NCBI GenBank assembly: GCA_016178435.1
Contig: JACOTK010000193.1
Location: forward strand, 1-5,376
Source: Actinomycetota bacterium
GTDB taxonomy: Bacteria; Actinomycetota; Acidimicrobiia; Acidimicrobiales; CADCSY01
DNA length: 5,376 bases
Reading direction: 5' to 3'
Position numbers and translations under genes: made by a program. This document shows positions 1 through 5,121 of this stretch, piece after piece; the first letter of the stretch is position 1; every line of letters starts with the position of its first letter. The notes below the pieces were generated by a model. The model searched no databases, was not told the origin of the DNA, and was given only the letters and a program-made list of their open reading frames with translations.

Positions 1-1023
1 GGCTACTTCTGCGACTCCAGTGCCGGCTTCGGCCCGCTGACCATGATCGAGTACCTGGGTCTGAGCTGCTCGTACGTCGACTCCACCGAGACGGGTGGCT
101 CCTCGTATCTCGCGCACGTGGGTCACGCGGCCGCAGCCATTGCCGCGGGCAAGTGCAGCGTTGCGCTGGTGACGATGGCCGGCAAGCCCCGCAGCGGGTT
201 GGGCATGTTCCGGCCCTCCGGGGGAGAGGCCACACCGGAGAACAGCTTCGAGGGCCTGTGGGGTGTGACCGGGGCAGTGACGAACTACGCCCTTGCCGCA
301 ACCCGACACATGTACGAGTTCGGCACCACGAGCGAGCAGCTCGCGAACATCAAGGTGGCGGCATCACTGCACGCCCAGCACAACCCGAACGCTTTTCTGC
401 CGAGGGCCGTGACCGTCGAGGAGGTGCTGGAGTCGCCCATGGTCAGCGACCCGCTGCATCGCCTGGATTGTTGCGTGGTGACCGACGGGGGCGGTGCGGT
501 GGTGGTCGTCAGTCCGGAGGTCGCGCGCGACCTGGGGCGACGGACGGCCAAGCTGCTCGGCCACGGCGAGACGGTGAAGCACACCAACAACGGGCGAGTC
601 GAGCTCACCTACACCGGCGCGGTGTGGTCGGGCCCCAGGGCGTTTGCGGAGGCGGGGGTGAGCCATGGCGACATCGACTATGCCTCCATCTACGACTCGT
701 TCACCATCACCGTGCTCGAGACGATCGAGGACCTCGGTTTCTGTGCCAAGGGCGAAGGGGGTCGTTTCGTCATGGACGGCGCTCTCGTCGCCCCTCACGG
801 ACGCCTGCCGTTCAACACCGACGGTGGGGGTCTCTGCAACAACCATCCGAGCAACCGTGGTGGTATCACCAAGATCATCGAGGCGGTTCGCCAATTGCGT
901 GGCGAGGCCCATCCCGCCGTGCAGGTGCCCGACTGCCAGATCGTCCTTGCGCACGGAACAGGCGGCTCGATCGCGACGCGCATGGGCAGTGTCACCCTCA
1001 TCCTTGGTCAGGAGGACGCATGA
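1..1023 (+). CDS. Thiolase-like protein (SCP-x/Ltp2 type), 5'-truncated
   Basis: The frame is open from base 1, so the N-terminus lies outside the window; the ATG at 43 is internal. About 340 residues are visible, against roughly 390 for the family, so some 50 are missing. The thiolase fold shows in the AAAAIAAGKCSVALV helix-strand segment (about residues 39-53), the YDSFT motif (231-235), the NNHP motif with His at 282, and the C-terminal HGTGGS loop (318-323). The usual nucleophile motif CxSG is replaced by GSSY (Gly at about residue 33), and the usual C-terminal CxG cysteine position reads HGTGG. True thiolysis is therefore unlikely. Members with this pattern include Ltp2, which works with a DUF35 partner as a retro-aldolase in steroid side-chain degradation. 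The stop overlaps the next gene's start (ATGA), indicating one operon and translational coupling. The substrate cannot be told from sequence; a steroid or branched acyl-CoA is inferred. Confidence 0.88.
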   Translation, partial: GYFCDSSAGFGPLTMIEYLGLSCSYVDSTETGGSSYLAHVGHAAAAIAAGKCSVALVTMAGKPRSGLGMFRPSGGEATPENSFEGLWGVTGAVTNYALAATRHMYEFGTTSEQLANIKVAASLHAQHNPNAFLPRAVTVEEVLESPMVSDPLHRLDCCVVTDGGGAVVVVSPEVARDLGRRTAKLLGHGETVKHTNNGRVELTYTGAVWSGPRAFAEAGVSHGDIDYASIYDSFTITVLETIEDLGFCAKGEGGRFVMDGALVAPHGRLPFNTDGGGLCNNHPSNRGGITKIIEAVRQLRGEAHPAVQVPDCQIVLAHGTGGSIATRMGSVTLILGQEDA

Positions 1024-1430
1024 GCACGGAGACCGGTCTTCCGACCCCCGCACCGAAGCCCACCTCGGAGACCGAGACGTTCTGGGCGGGCACCGCCGAG
1101 GGCAAGTTGTTGTTGGCCCGCTGCGACGTGTGCGCCACCGTGATCTGGTACCCCCGCTCCTTTTGTCCCGCGTGCGCCAGTCGCTCCACGACGTGGATCG
1201 AGGCCTCCGGTCGGGGCACGGTCTACAGCTTCACGATCGTTCGACGGGCCATGGGCGCCTACAAGGATTCGGCGCCGTTCGTCGTCGCCTACGTCGAGTT
1301 GGAGGAGGGTCCGCGGGTCATGACCAACATCATCGACGACCCCGAGACCGTGGAGGTGGGAATGGCCGTCGAGGTGGTGTTCCACGACACGGGCGAGGGG
1401 AGCGCCCTCTACCGCTTTCGTCGCGTCTGA
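1020..1430 (+). CDS. DUF35 zinc-ribbon/OB-fold protein, partner of the thiolase-like protein
   Basis: The 136-residue product has the classic two-part DUF35 layout. An N-terminal helix with FWAGTAEGKL (21-30) leads into a rubredoxin-like zinc ribbon with cysteines 35, 38, 49 and 52 (C-x2-C-x10-C-x2-C). An OB-fold then starts near GRGTVYSFTIV (65-75) and continues through FVVAYVELEEGP. The start is chosen at 1020 because AGGAGG at 1010-1015 sits 4 nt upstream and the ATG overlaps the thiolase stop. The frame is open much further upstream, but only as a shadow of the thiolase gene. In this family the protein binds acyl-CoA through the OB-fold and forms a complex with a thiolase-like subunit, as ChsH2-DUF35 does with Ltp2. 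The gene order here supports the same arrangement. All four zinc ligands are intact, so it looks functional. Confidence 0.92.
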   Translation: MSTETGLPTPAPKPTSETETFWAGTAEGKLLLARCDVCATVIWYPRSFCPACASRSTTWIEASGRGTVYSFTIVRRAMGAYKDSAPFVVAYVELEEGPRVMTNIIDDPETVEVGMAVEVVFHDTGEGSALYRFRRV

Positions 1431-1437
1431 CTCCTCG

Positions 1438-1488
1438 CGCCGGTGGGCCGGTGCATCGAGCTGTTGCCCATGCACCGGCCCACCGGTG
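1438..1488. terminator. Long inverted repeat in convergent gap, probable bidirectional terminator
   Basis: A perfect 17-bp inverted repeat, CCGGTGGGCCGGTGCAT at 1440-1456 and its complement at 1470-1486, surrounds a 13-nt loop. One G/T pair and one C/G pair extend the stem outward to 1438 and 1488. It starts 8 nt after the DUF35 stop and ends 75 nt before the stop of the opposing gene, the usual place for a terminator shared by two converging genes. There is no T-tract on either side, so it is not a textbook intrinsic terminator. T-less hairpins are common in high-GC actinobacteria. Confidence 0.65.
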
Positions 1489-1562
1489 AACAGCGGATTC
1501 CGACGAGGTCACGAGACGACACGTGCCTGTCGGCTTTCAGGTTGGCCCTACGGGCTGTGGTC

Positions 1563-2975
1563 TTACTGAACCAGGAGGTTGTTGCCGGGCCCGCCGACCA
1601 GCGTGTCCTTGCCGGCCTCTCCGTAGAGCTCGTCATCCCCAAGGCCGCCGATGAGCTTGTCCGGTCCTGTGCCACCGAAGATGACATCGTTGCCGTTCTG
1701 GCCCTCGACCTTGTCGGCACCGTCACCGGCGCAGATCAGATCGTCGCCCTTGCCGCCGAAGATGTTGTCATGGCCACCGAGCGCCACGATCACGTCGTTG
1801 CCCTTGGTGCCGAGGATGACCTCGGACTTGTCGGTGCCCACGATGGTTGCCGGAACCCCGTTGCAGGCAGGCCCCGGGGGCACCTCCCAGGTTGCGGTCA
1901 CCTTGTTGGATGTCTGCGTGAGGCCGTTCCCGTCCACGAACGTGGCGTGGATCGTGTCCTCACCGGTTGTCGTGCCCACGTAGTCGAACGTGGCGACGCC
2001 CGCAGCATCCGTTGGCGCCGTGCCGGTGGTCCCGACATGAGGTCCGGCGACGACCTCGAAGGTCACGGTCGTTCCCACGATGGGTGTTCCCGGAACGGGA
2101 TCATCGGTGGTGACGGTGGCGCTCAGAGTGTGTGTCTCGCCGATGTTCCTGGTTGCGGTCGCCGGTGCCAGATCGATGTCACTGATCACCTCGACGCCAC
2201 GGGCGAGGATGTAAGGGGTGCCAACCGTGCCGTCCGGTGCGGTATACGCCGAGCCGATGTCCTTGGCGATGGCCAGCACCTCGAACGACAGTGGCCACGT
2301 GTCGAAGCCTTCATGAACCGAGCACGACCAGTTCGACAGCGTCGCATCGGTGAGGCCGGTCAGCGCAGGGTGTGTGGCGGTGATGTGGGCATTGTTGTAA
2401 CAGCCCACGCCCGTGGCGGTGAAGGTGCCCAGGCCGTCGAGCAGAGGCACCGGCGTGAGTGCGGCGGTGTCGTGGTAATAGCAGCTCAACGAGATGTAGG
2501 CGCCCGTCTTCCCCGCTTCCGCAACGCTGAACGCGGCAGCCTTCTCCATGAGGGCGGCTCCACCTTGTCCCTCGTGGAACGTTTCATCGGTGCCGATGAC
2601 AACCACGTTGCCGTCGACCACCGACGACCACGTCGCCGCATTGGCTGTGGCCGGCGCTTCCGGACCGAGCGCGGCGCAGGTGGGATCACCCAGCACGATG
2701 GCGTCGTAGGCGTCGAAGTCGGCTGCCGTCATGGCGGACCAGGTCGCCCCGTCCACCACGACAGGGGTTTTGCCCGCAAGCGTGAACTTCTGTGCGAGCG
2801 TGCTTCCGGCGCCACCGGTCACGGTGGAGTCCAGGATCAGAACCTCGCCGGCTGCGGCACCCACTTGGGATGAAGCCAGGAACGGAAGAGCCGTCGCTGT
2901 CAGGGCGGCACAGACGAGTCGTGCCACCCTCCTCCTGCGCGCTCTGCTTCTTTTGGTCAACTTGTCGTGATGCAT
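1563..2975 (-). CDS. Secreted RTX-repeat protein with Ig-like domain, function unknown
   Basis: The 470-residue product starts at the ATG at 2975. A purine-rich GAGGGGGG lies just upstream, and the protein then begins with a basic n-region (KRSRARRRR) and a hydrophobic stretch ending near VGAAA (38-42), a Sec signal peptide. The frame is open to 3311, but that extension lacks a ribosome site and would bury the signal peptide. Residues about 44-265 form an alpha/beta domain (VLILDST, DAIVLGDPTC, NVVVIGTDETFH) that vaguely recalls Rossmann or ThuA/GATase-like folds; I cannot name it. Residues about 266-364 look like a bacterial Ig-like domain (TLSATVTTDD, TVTFEVVAG, GVATFDY). Nine RTX nonapeptides fill 389-469, so the protein is predicted to bind calcium outside the cell. 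Cys371 and Cys415 bracket the first repeats and may form a disulfide. No LPXTG motif or C-terminal membrane anchor is seen, so it is probably released or loosely cell-associated. Confidence 0.88.
   Translation of the reverse strand: MHHDKLTKRSRARRRRVARLVCAALTATALPFLASSQVGAAAGEVLILDSTVTGGAGSTLAQKFTLAGKTPVVVDGATWSAMTAADFDAYDAIVLGDPTCAALGPEAPATANAATWSSVVDGNVVVIGTDETFHEGQGGAALMEKAAAFSVAEAGKTGAYISLSCYYHDTAALTPVPLLDGLGTFTATGVGCYNNAHITATHPALTGLTDATLSNWSCSVHEGFDTWPLSFEVLAIAKDIGSAYTAPDGTVGTPYILARGVEVISDIDLAPATATRNIGETHTLSATVTTDDPVPGTPIVGTTVTFEVVAGPHVGTTGTAPTDAAGVATFDYVGTTTGEDTIHATFVDGNGLTQTSNKVTATWEVPPGPACNGVPATIVGTDKSEVILGTKGNDVIVALGGHDNIFGGKGDDLICAGDGADKVEGQNGNDVIFGGTGPDKLIGGLGDDELYGEAGKDTLVGGPGNNLLVQ
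1569..1811 (-). repeat. Nine tandem RTX (hemolysin-type) calcium-binding nonapeptides
   Basis: The last 81 residues before the final Gln are nine units in unbroken 9-residue register: GTKGNDVIV, ALGGHDNIF, GGKGDDLIC, AGDGADKVE, GQNGNDVIF, GGTGPDKLI, GGLGDDELY, GEAGKDTLV, GGPGNNLLV. They follow GGxGxDxuX, where u is a large hydrophobic residue. In the family such repeats fold into a parallel beta-roll that binds calcium. The last unit has Asn in place of the ligand Asp, and the protein ends two codons later (Gln then TAA), so there is no RTX secretion signal after the roll. Export through the N-terminal signal peptide fits this. Confidence 0.9.
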
Positions 2976-3177
2976 GGGTCCCCCCCTCGAGATCACGTGG
3001 ACCTCGTTCATCCGGCCGACTTGCGCGGCCGTCACCCAACTTGGGCTCAGGGGTTGGGGAGCCTGGAGATATCGGGTCTGATACCTGGATCGGGCGATGT
3101 GGGATGGCTCCGGTCCGGCGATGGGTACCGATGTCACGCGGCGGGATGTGGTGGCTGCATCCAGCGACGGGAGCCGT

Positions 3178-3204
3178 GGCGCGCTGCTCACGAAGCACGG
3201 CGCC
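3178..3204. other. Imperfect hairpin in the divergent promoter region
   Basis: GGCGC (3178-3182) pairs with GCGCC (3200-3204) and TGCT (3185-3188) with AGCA (3194-3197). The two stems are separated by a symmetric 2x2 internal loop, and the apical loop is 5 nt. It lies 10 nt before the first PHO-box-like unit. It may be chance in GC-rich DNA, an operator, or a leader structure of the leftward transcript. Confidence 0.25.
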
Positions 3205-3213
3205 TGGGCGGTT

Positions 3214-3268
3214 GTTCGCGCAGTGTTCGCCGGTATGCCACTCGTGGGCCCGATGCCGTTCACCCGGT
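3214..3268 (+). promoter_or_regulatory. Candidate PHO box (PhoP-type 11-nt direct repeat units)
   Basis: Three GTTC units stand in one 11-nt register: GTTCGCGCAGT (3214-3224), directly adjacent GTTCGCCGGTA (3225-3235), and GTTCACCCGGT (3258-3268), which is exactly three units (33 nt) further on. From what I know of Streptomyces PhoP sites, the unit is 11 nt with the conserved core GTTCACC. The third unit has the full core, the second differs at one base and the first at two. The two units in between (3236-3257) do not match. The array ends 66 nt before the start codon of a PhoX-like secreted protein, which is the kind of gene PhoP activates. The assignment is inference from pattern and context. 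Confidence 0.5.
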
Positions 3269-3273
3269 CTCCG

Positions 3274-3279
3274 TAGGTT
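3274..3279 (+). promoter_or_regulatory. Possible -10 element for the PhoX-like gene
   Basis: TAGGTT fits the loose actinobacterial TANNNT -10 pattern and lies 9 nt after the GTTCACC core at 3258-3264. That core would then occupy the -35 region, as at activator-dependent Pho promoters. The implied transcript start is near 3286, giving a leader of about 50 nt. The motif is short and could be chance. Confidence 0.25.
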
Positions 3280-3286
3280 GCTCCTT

Positions 3287-3316
3287 GTCGACTCATCGAG
3301 CGTCGACTCATCGAGC
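3287..3316 (+). repeat. Exact 15-bp tandem duplication upstream of the PhoX-like gene
   Basis: GTCGACTCATCGAGC occurs twice with no spacer and no mismatch (3287-3301 and 3302-3316). It sits directly before the AAAGGAG ribosome site and probably within the mRNA leader. Each unit contains the palindrome GTCGAC. Perfect identity suggests a recent slippage duplication, though a two-site operator is possible. Confidence 0.9.
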
Positions 3317-3323
3317 AAAGGAG
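3317..3323 (+). promoter_or_regulatory. Ribosome binding site of the PhoX-like gene
   Basis: AAAGGAG is followed by 11 nt and then the ATG at 3335. The spacing is a little long, but no closer in-frame start exists, and this ATG is the one that opens directly into a signal peptide. It therefore decides the start within a frame that is open far upstream. Confidence 0.65.
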
Positions 3324-3334
3324 CGTCCTGCATC

Positions 3335-4819
3335 ATGAGATCTCGTCTTGTCCTCGCATCCGGTTTCGGGGCTGTCGTTCTTGCAGCGTCCACAAGCCTG
3401 GCAACAGCCGCATCAACCTTCGATCATGGCCCCATGGGCTTTGAGCCCATCGCGGGTTCGGCCTACGCAGCGAGCTGGGACCCCACCTCTCCCTGGGTGG
3501 TTCCGCAGGGCTACACCCAAGAGCTCGTCTCGGGCGAGACGGCTGATCGTTGTGGAGGCGCCGGCCTCGACATCTACGGCGGCGGCCTCGACGACTGGAA
3601 CGACATGAACACCGTGAACGAGACGGGTCGCAAGCGTGGTCGCTATCTCTATCGGACCCATGAGGTTCGCCTCGCTGTTCCCGGAGCCGACCCCATCTAC
3701 CCCGATGGTGGCGCCGTGTCGGTCATCGATCTCGAGACCTGCGAGGCCCGCGTGATCGCACAGGATCCGACCTGGACGGCGCTCGACGGCATCCGATGGA
3801 CGCCATGGGGCACCATCCTGTTCGCCGAGGAGACCGATGGCGGGCGGCTCTTCGAGCTGACCCCGAACCGGAACGATCCCATGTCGGGAACGGTCGTGGA
3901 GCGACCGGCCCTGGGGAACCTCGCCCATGAGGGCATCGAGATCGGGTCCGACGGTTCGGTCTACGTCATCGACGAGAGCCGCGGGCAGAGCGACGGCGCA
4001 GGTGGCGGCATCTACCGTTTCGTGCCCGATCGCTACGGCGACCTCTCCTCAGGGGCGTTGTTCGTCCTCGGGGTCAACGGCGAGACCGTCGTGGGCGAAG
4101 GGGTCGGGCAGGGCGCCTGGATCGGCCCGATCGATCCTGCGACGGCCCCGCAGGCAGGCACGCTTGCCGGCGGCACCAGCTACCAGCGCCCGGAGGATCT
4201 CGAGCGGATCGGTCGGACGCTCTATGTCGCCGTCACCGAAGGCACCCGCACGGGCTCGGCGGAGAACTACGACGGGCGAGTGCTCGCCATCGATCTCCTG
4301 AGCCTCGAGGTGACGAACTATGTCAAGCCCGGACTCAACGCTCCCATCGAGTCCGGTGTCGTGACCGGTTTCGACAACCCCGACAATCTGGCGGAGGGTC
4401 CTGACGGCAAGCTTTGGATCGTCGAGGACAATGTTCCCTCCGACATCTGGGTGGCCAAGGGCCGGGGCGGTCAGGCCGACGCTCTCGCCCTGTTCGCCTC
4501 GCTGACCGATCCCGAAGCGGAGGGTACGGGCCTGTACTTCGGCACCGACCCCCACACGGTGTTCGTGAACGTCCAGCATTCCAAGAGCATCGACGTCGGC
4601 TCGGGTCGGTCTCCGTTCGGGGGCCGACCCGAGCCGCGTGACGGCGTGTTGCTCCTCGAGCACCGAGGTACCCATGGAGACGGGGGTCAGGCGGTCGGGT
4701 TGATCGGCACACCCAGGCTCGCCAGGAGCGTCCGGACGCGTCGACCGATCTCGTCGCGGACCGGCCGCACCTCCTCGATCCCCTTGCCGGCGGGGTCGCT
4801 GAGCACCCAGTCCTCATAG
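3335..4819 (+). CDS. Secreted PhoX/DUF839-like beta-propeller protein, run-on C-terminus
   Basis: The 494-residue frame starts at 3335 with a Sec-type signal peptide (LVLASGFGAVVLAASTSLATA; likely cut after Ala25, motif ATA). Classic PhoX proteins usually use Tat, but no twin arginine is seen. PhoX/DUF839 signatures follow: TPWGT with FAEE (156-160 and 163-166), GIYRFVPDRYG, RPEDLE, FDNPDNLAEGPDGKLW (346-361) and VFVNVQHS (409-416). PhoX enzymes are calcium/iron alkaline phosphatases with a six-bladed propeller. The family's NCxGGxTPWGT cysteine, an iron ligand in PhoX, is Asp151 here (LDGIRWTPWGT), so phosphatase activity is uncertain. The family match fades after about residue 445 (DGVLLLEHR). 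The last 45 or so residues are Arg/Ser/Pro-rich and lie antisense to arsC, overlapping it by 133 nt. The true C-terminus may be earlier, through a lost stop or a frameshift. A candidate PHO box lies upstream. Confidence 0.8.
   Translation: MRSRLVLASGFGAVVLAASTSLATAASTFDHGPMGFEPIAGSAYAASWDPTSPWVVPQGYTQELVSGETADRCGGAGLDIYGGGLDDWNDMNTVNETGRKRGRYLYRTHEVRLAVPGADPIYPDGGAVSVIDLETCEARVIAQDPTWTALDGIRWTPWGTILFAEETDGGRLFELTPNRNDPMSGTVVERPALGNLAHEGIEIGSDGSVYVIDESRGQSDGAGGGIYRFVPDRYGDLSSGALFVLGVNGETVVGEGVGQGAWIGPIDPATAPQAGTLAGGTSYQRPEDLERIGRTLYVAVTEGTRTGSAENYDGRVLAIDLLSLEVTNYVKPGLNAPIESGVVTGFDNPDNLAEGPDGKLWIVEDNVPSDIWVAKGRGGQADALALFASLTDPEAEGTGLYFGTDPHTVFVNVQHSKSIDVGSGRSPFGGRPEPRDGVLLLEHRGTHGDGGQAVGLIGTPRLARSVRTRRPISSRTGRTSSIPLPAGSLSTQSS
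4597..4636 (+). terminator. Strong 18-bp hairpin near the 3' end of the PhoX-like frame
   Basis: CGGCTCGGGTCGG (4597-4609) is the exact complement of 4624-4636. Inside it the stem continues with U·G, C-G, U·G, C-G and C-G down to a GUUC loop (4615-4618), so the + strand RNA can form an unbroken 18-bp stem. In - strand RNA the two U·G positions become A·C mismatches, leaving the 13-bp outer stem. It lies 50 nt past the arsC stop and about 180 nt before the stop of the PhoX-like frame. It could serve as terminator for both genes even though it is within the rightward frame. There is no T-tract. Confidence 0.5.
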
Positions 4820-5121
4820 CGCTTTCCCGGGAAGACGGGGCAGGTGTCGCCGCATCCCATGGTCACCACCACGTCGGCAGCCTGTACGATCTCGTCGGTC
4901 CAGCGCTTCGGGGAGGCCTCGGAAATGTCGATGCCGATCTCCGCCATGACGGCCACCGCTGCCGGGTTCACGTCCTTCGCCGGCTCCGATCCACCGGACC
5001 AGGCGACGGCACGGTCACCGGCCAGGTGTCGGAACCAGCCGAGGGCCATCTGTGAACGGCCCGCGTTGTGCACGCACAGGAAGAGCACCCCGGGGCGGGC
5101 GTCCTCGCCCATCTCATGCAT
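4687..5121 (-). CDS. arsC: Arsenate reductase, LMW-phosphatase fold
   Basis: The product has 144 residues from the ATG at 5121, or 141 from the ATG at 5112. Neither has a good ribosome site, and translation is probably coupled to the upstream channel gene, whose stop lies between the two. The P-loop CVHNAGRS (16-23) gives the CX5R catalytic site, with nucleophile Cys16 and Arg22. The WVLSDPAG segment supplies the catalytic Asp109-Pro pair of the LMW-phosphatase fold. Cys90 and Cys94 in MGCGDTCP match the position where thioredoxin-coupled ArsC enzymes carry their redox cysteines. The enzyme reduces arsenate to arsenite in the cytoplasm; whether thioredoxin or mycothiol supplies electrons cannot be decided here. 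Length is normal for the family and all key residues are present. The open frame extends to 5271, but that part is Pro/Ser-rich antisense noise over the channel gene. Confidence 0.92.
   Translation of the reverse strand: MHEMGEDARPGVLFLCVHNAGRSQMALGWFRHLAGDRAVAWSGGSEPAKDVNPAAVAVMAEIGIDISEASPKRWTDEIVQAADVVVTMGCGDTCPVFPGKRYEDWVLSDPAGKGIEEVRPVRDEIGRRVRTLLASLGVPINPTA

Larger units (their letters stand above)
2976..3334. promoter_or_regulatory. Divergent intergenic region between two secreted-protein genes
   Basis: This 359-nt gap separates the start codons of the divergent RTX and PhoX-like genes and must hold both promoters. No credible gene is seen in it; the frames crossing it have no ribosome site. 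Its right half carries PHO-box-like repeats, a possible -10 and a tandem duplication (listed separately). Its left half, the probable leader of the RTX gene, has a 5-bp hairpin CGGCC/GGCCG (3013-3017 and 3027-3031) and a small palindrome CCCAA-c-TTGGG (3035-3045). I could not find a convincing -35/-10 pair for the leftward gene. Confidence 0.6.

Noticed and set aside
153..1019. Upstream extension of the DUF35 frame
   Set aside because: It is a shifted-frame shadow of the thiolase gene; the overlap start at 1020 has a strong ribosome site.
1485..1491. GGTGAAC (complement of GTTCACC)
   Set aside because: It is part of the flank of a terminator-like hairpin between gene ends, with no repeat partner and no promoter nearby.
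1443..2873. Long open frame on the + strand (476 residues)
   Set aside because: It is antisense to the RTX-protein gene and has no recognisable domain or ribosome site. The opposite strand has a signal peptide and RTX repeats in perfect register.
3006..3016. Isolated GTTCATCCGGC resembling a PHO unit
   Set aside because: No neighbouring 11-nt partner, not in register with the 3214-3268 array, and wrongly placed close to the leftward start codon.
3212..3239. TTGTTC ... TATGCC as a sigma-70 promoter
   Set aside because: Only three of six bases match at the -35 and the -10 lacks the final T; the 11-nt repeats explain the sequence better.
2976..3290. Possible riboswitch (some segments such as GGGTGAACGG on the - strand recall ydaO-type leaders)
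   Set aside because: I could not assemble a consistent set of conserved stems and loops; only scattered resemblance.
2976..3311. N-terminal extension of the RTX protein to a start at 3311
   Set aside because: It would bury the signal peptide, lacks a ribosome site and covers the promoter region; the start at 2975 has GAGGGGGG upstream.
2792..3334. Upstream extension of the PhoX-like frame
   Set aside because: The frame is open by chance across the antisense RTX gene and the intergenic region; AAAGGAG and the signal peptide fix the start at 3335.
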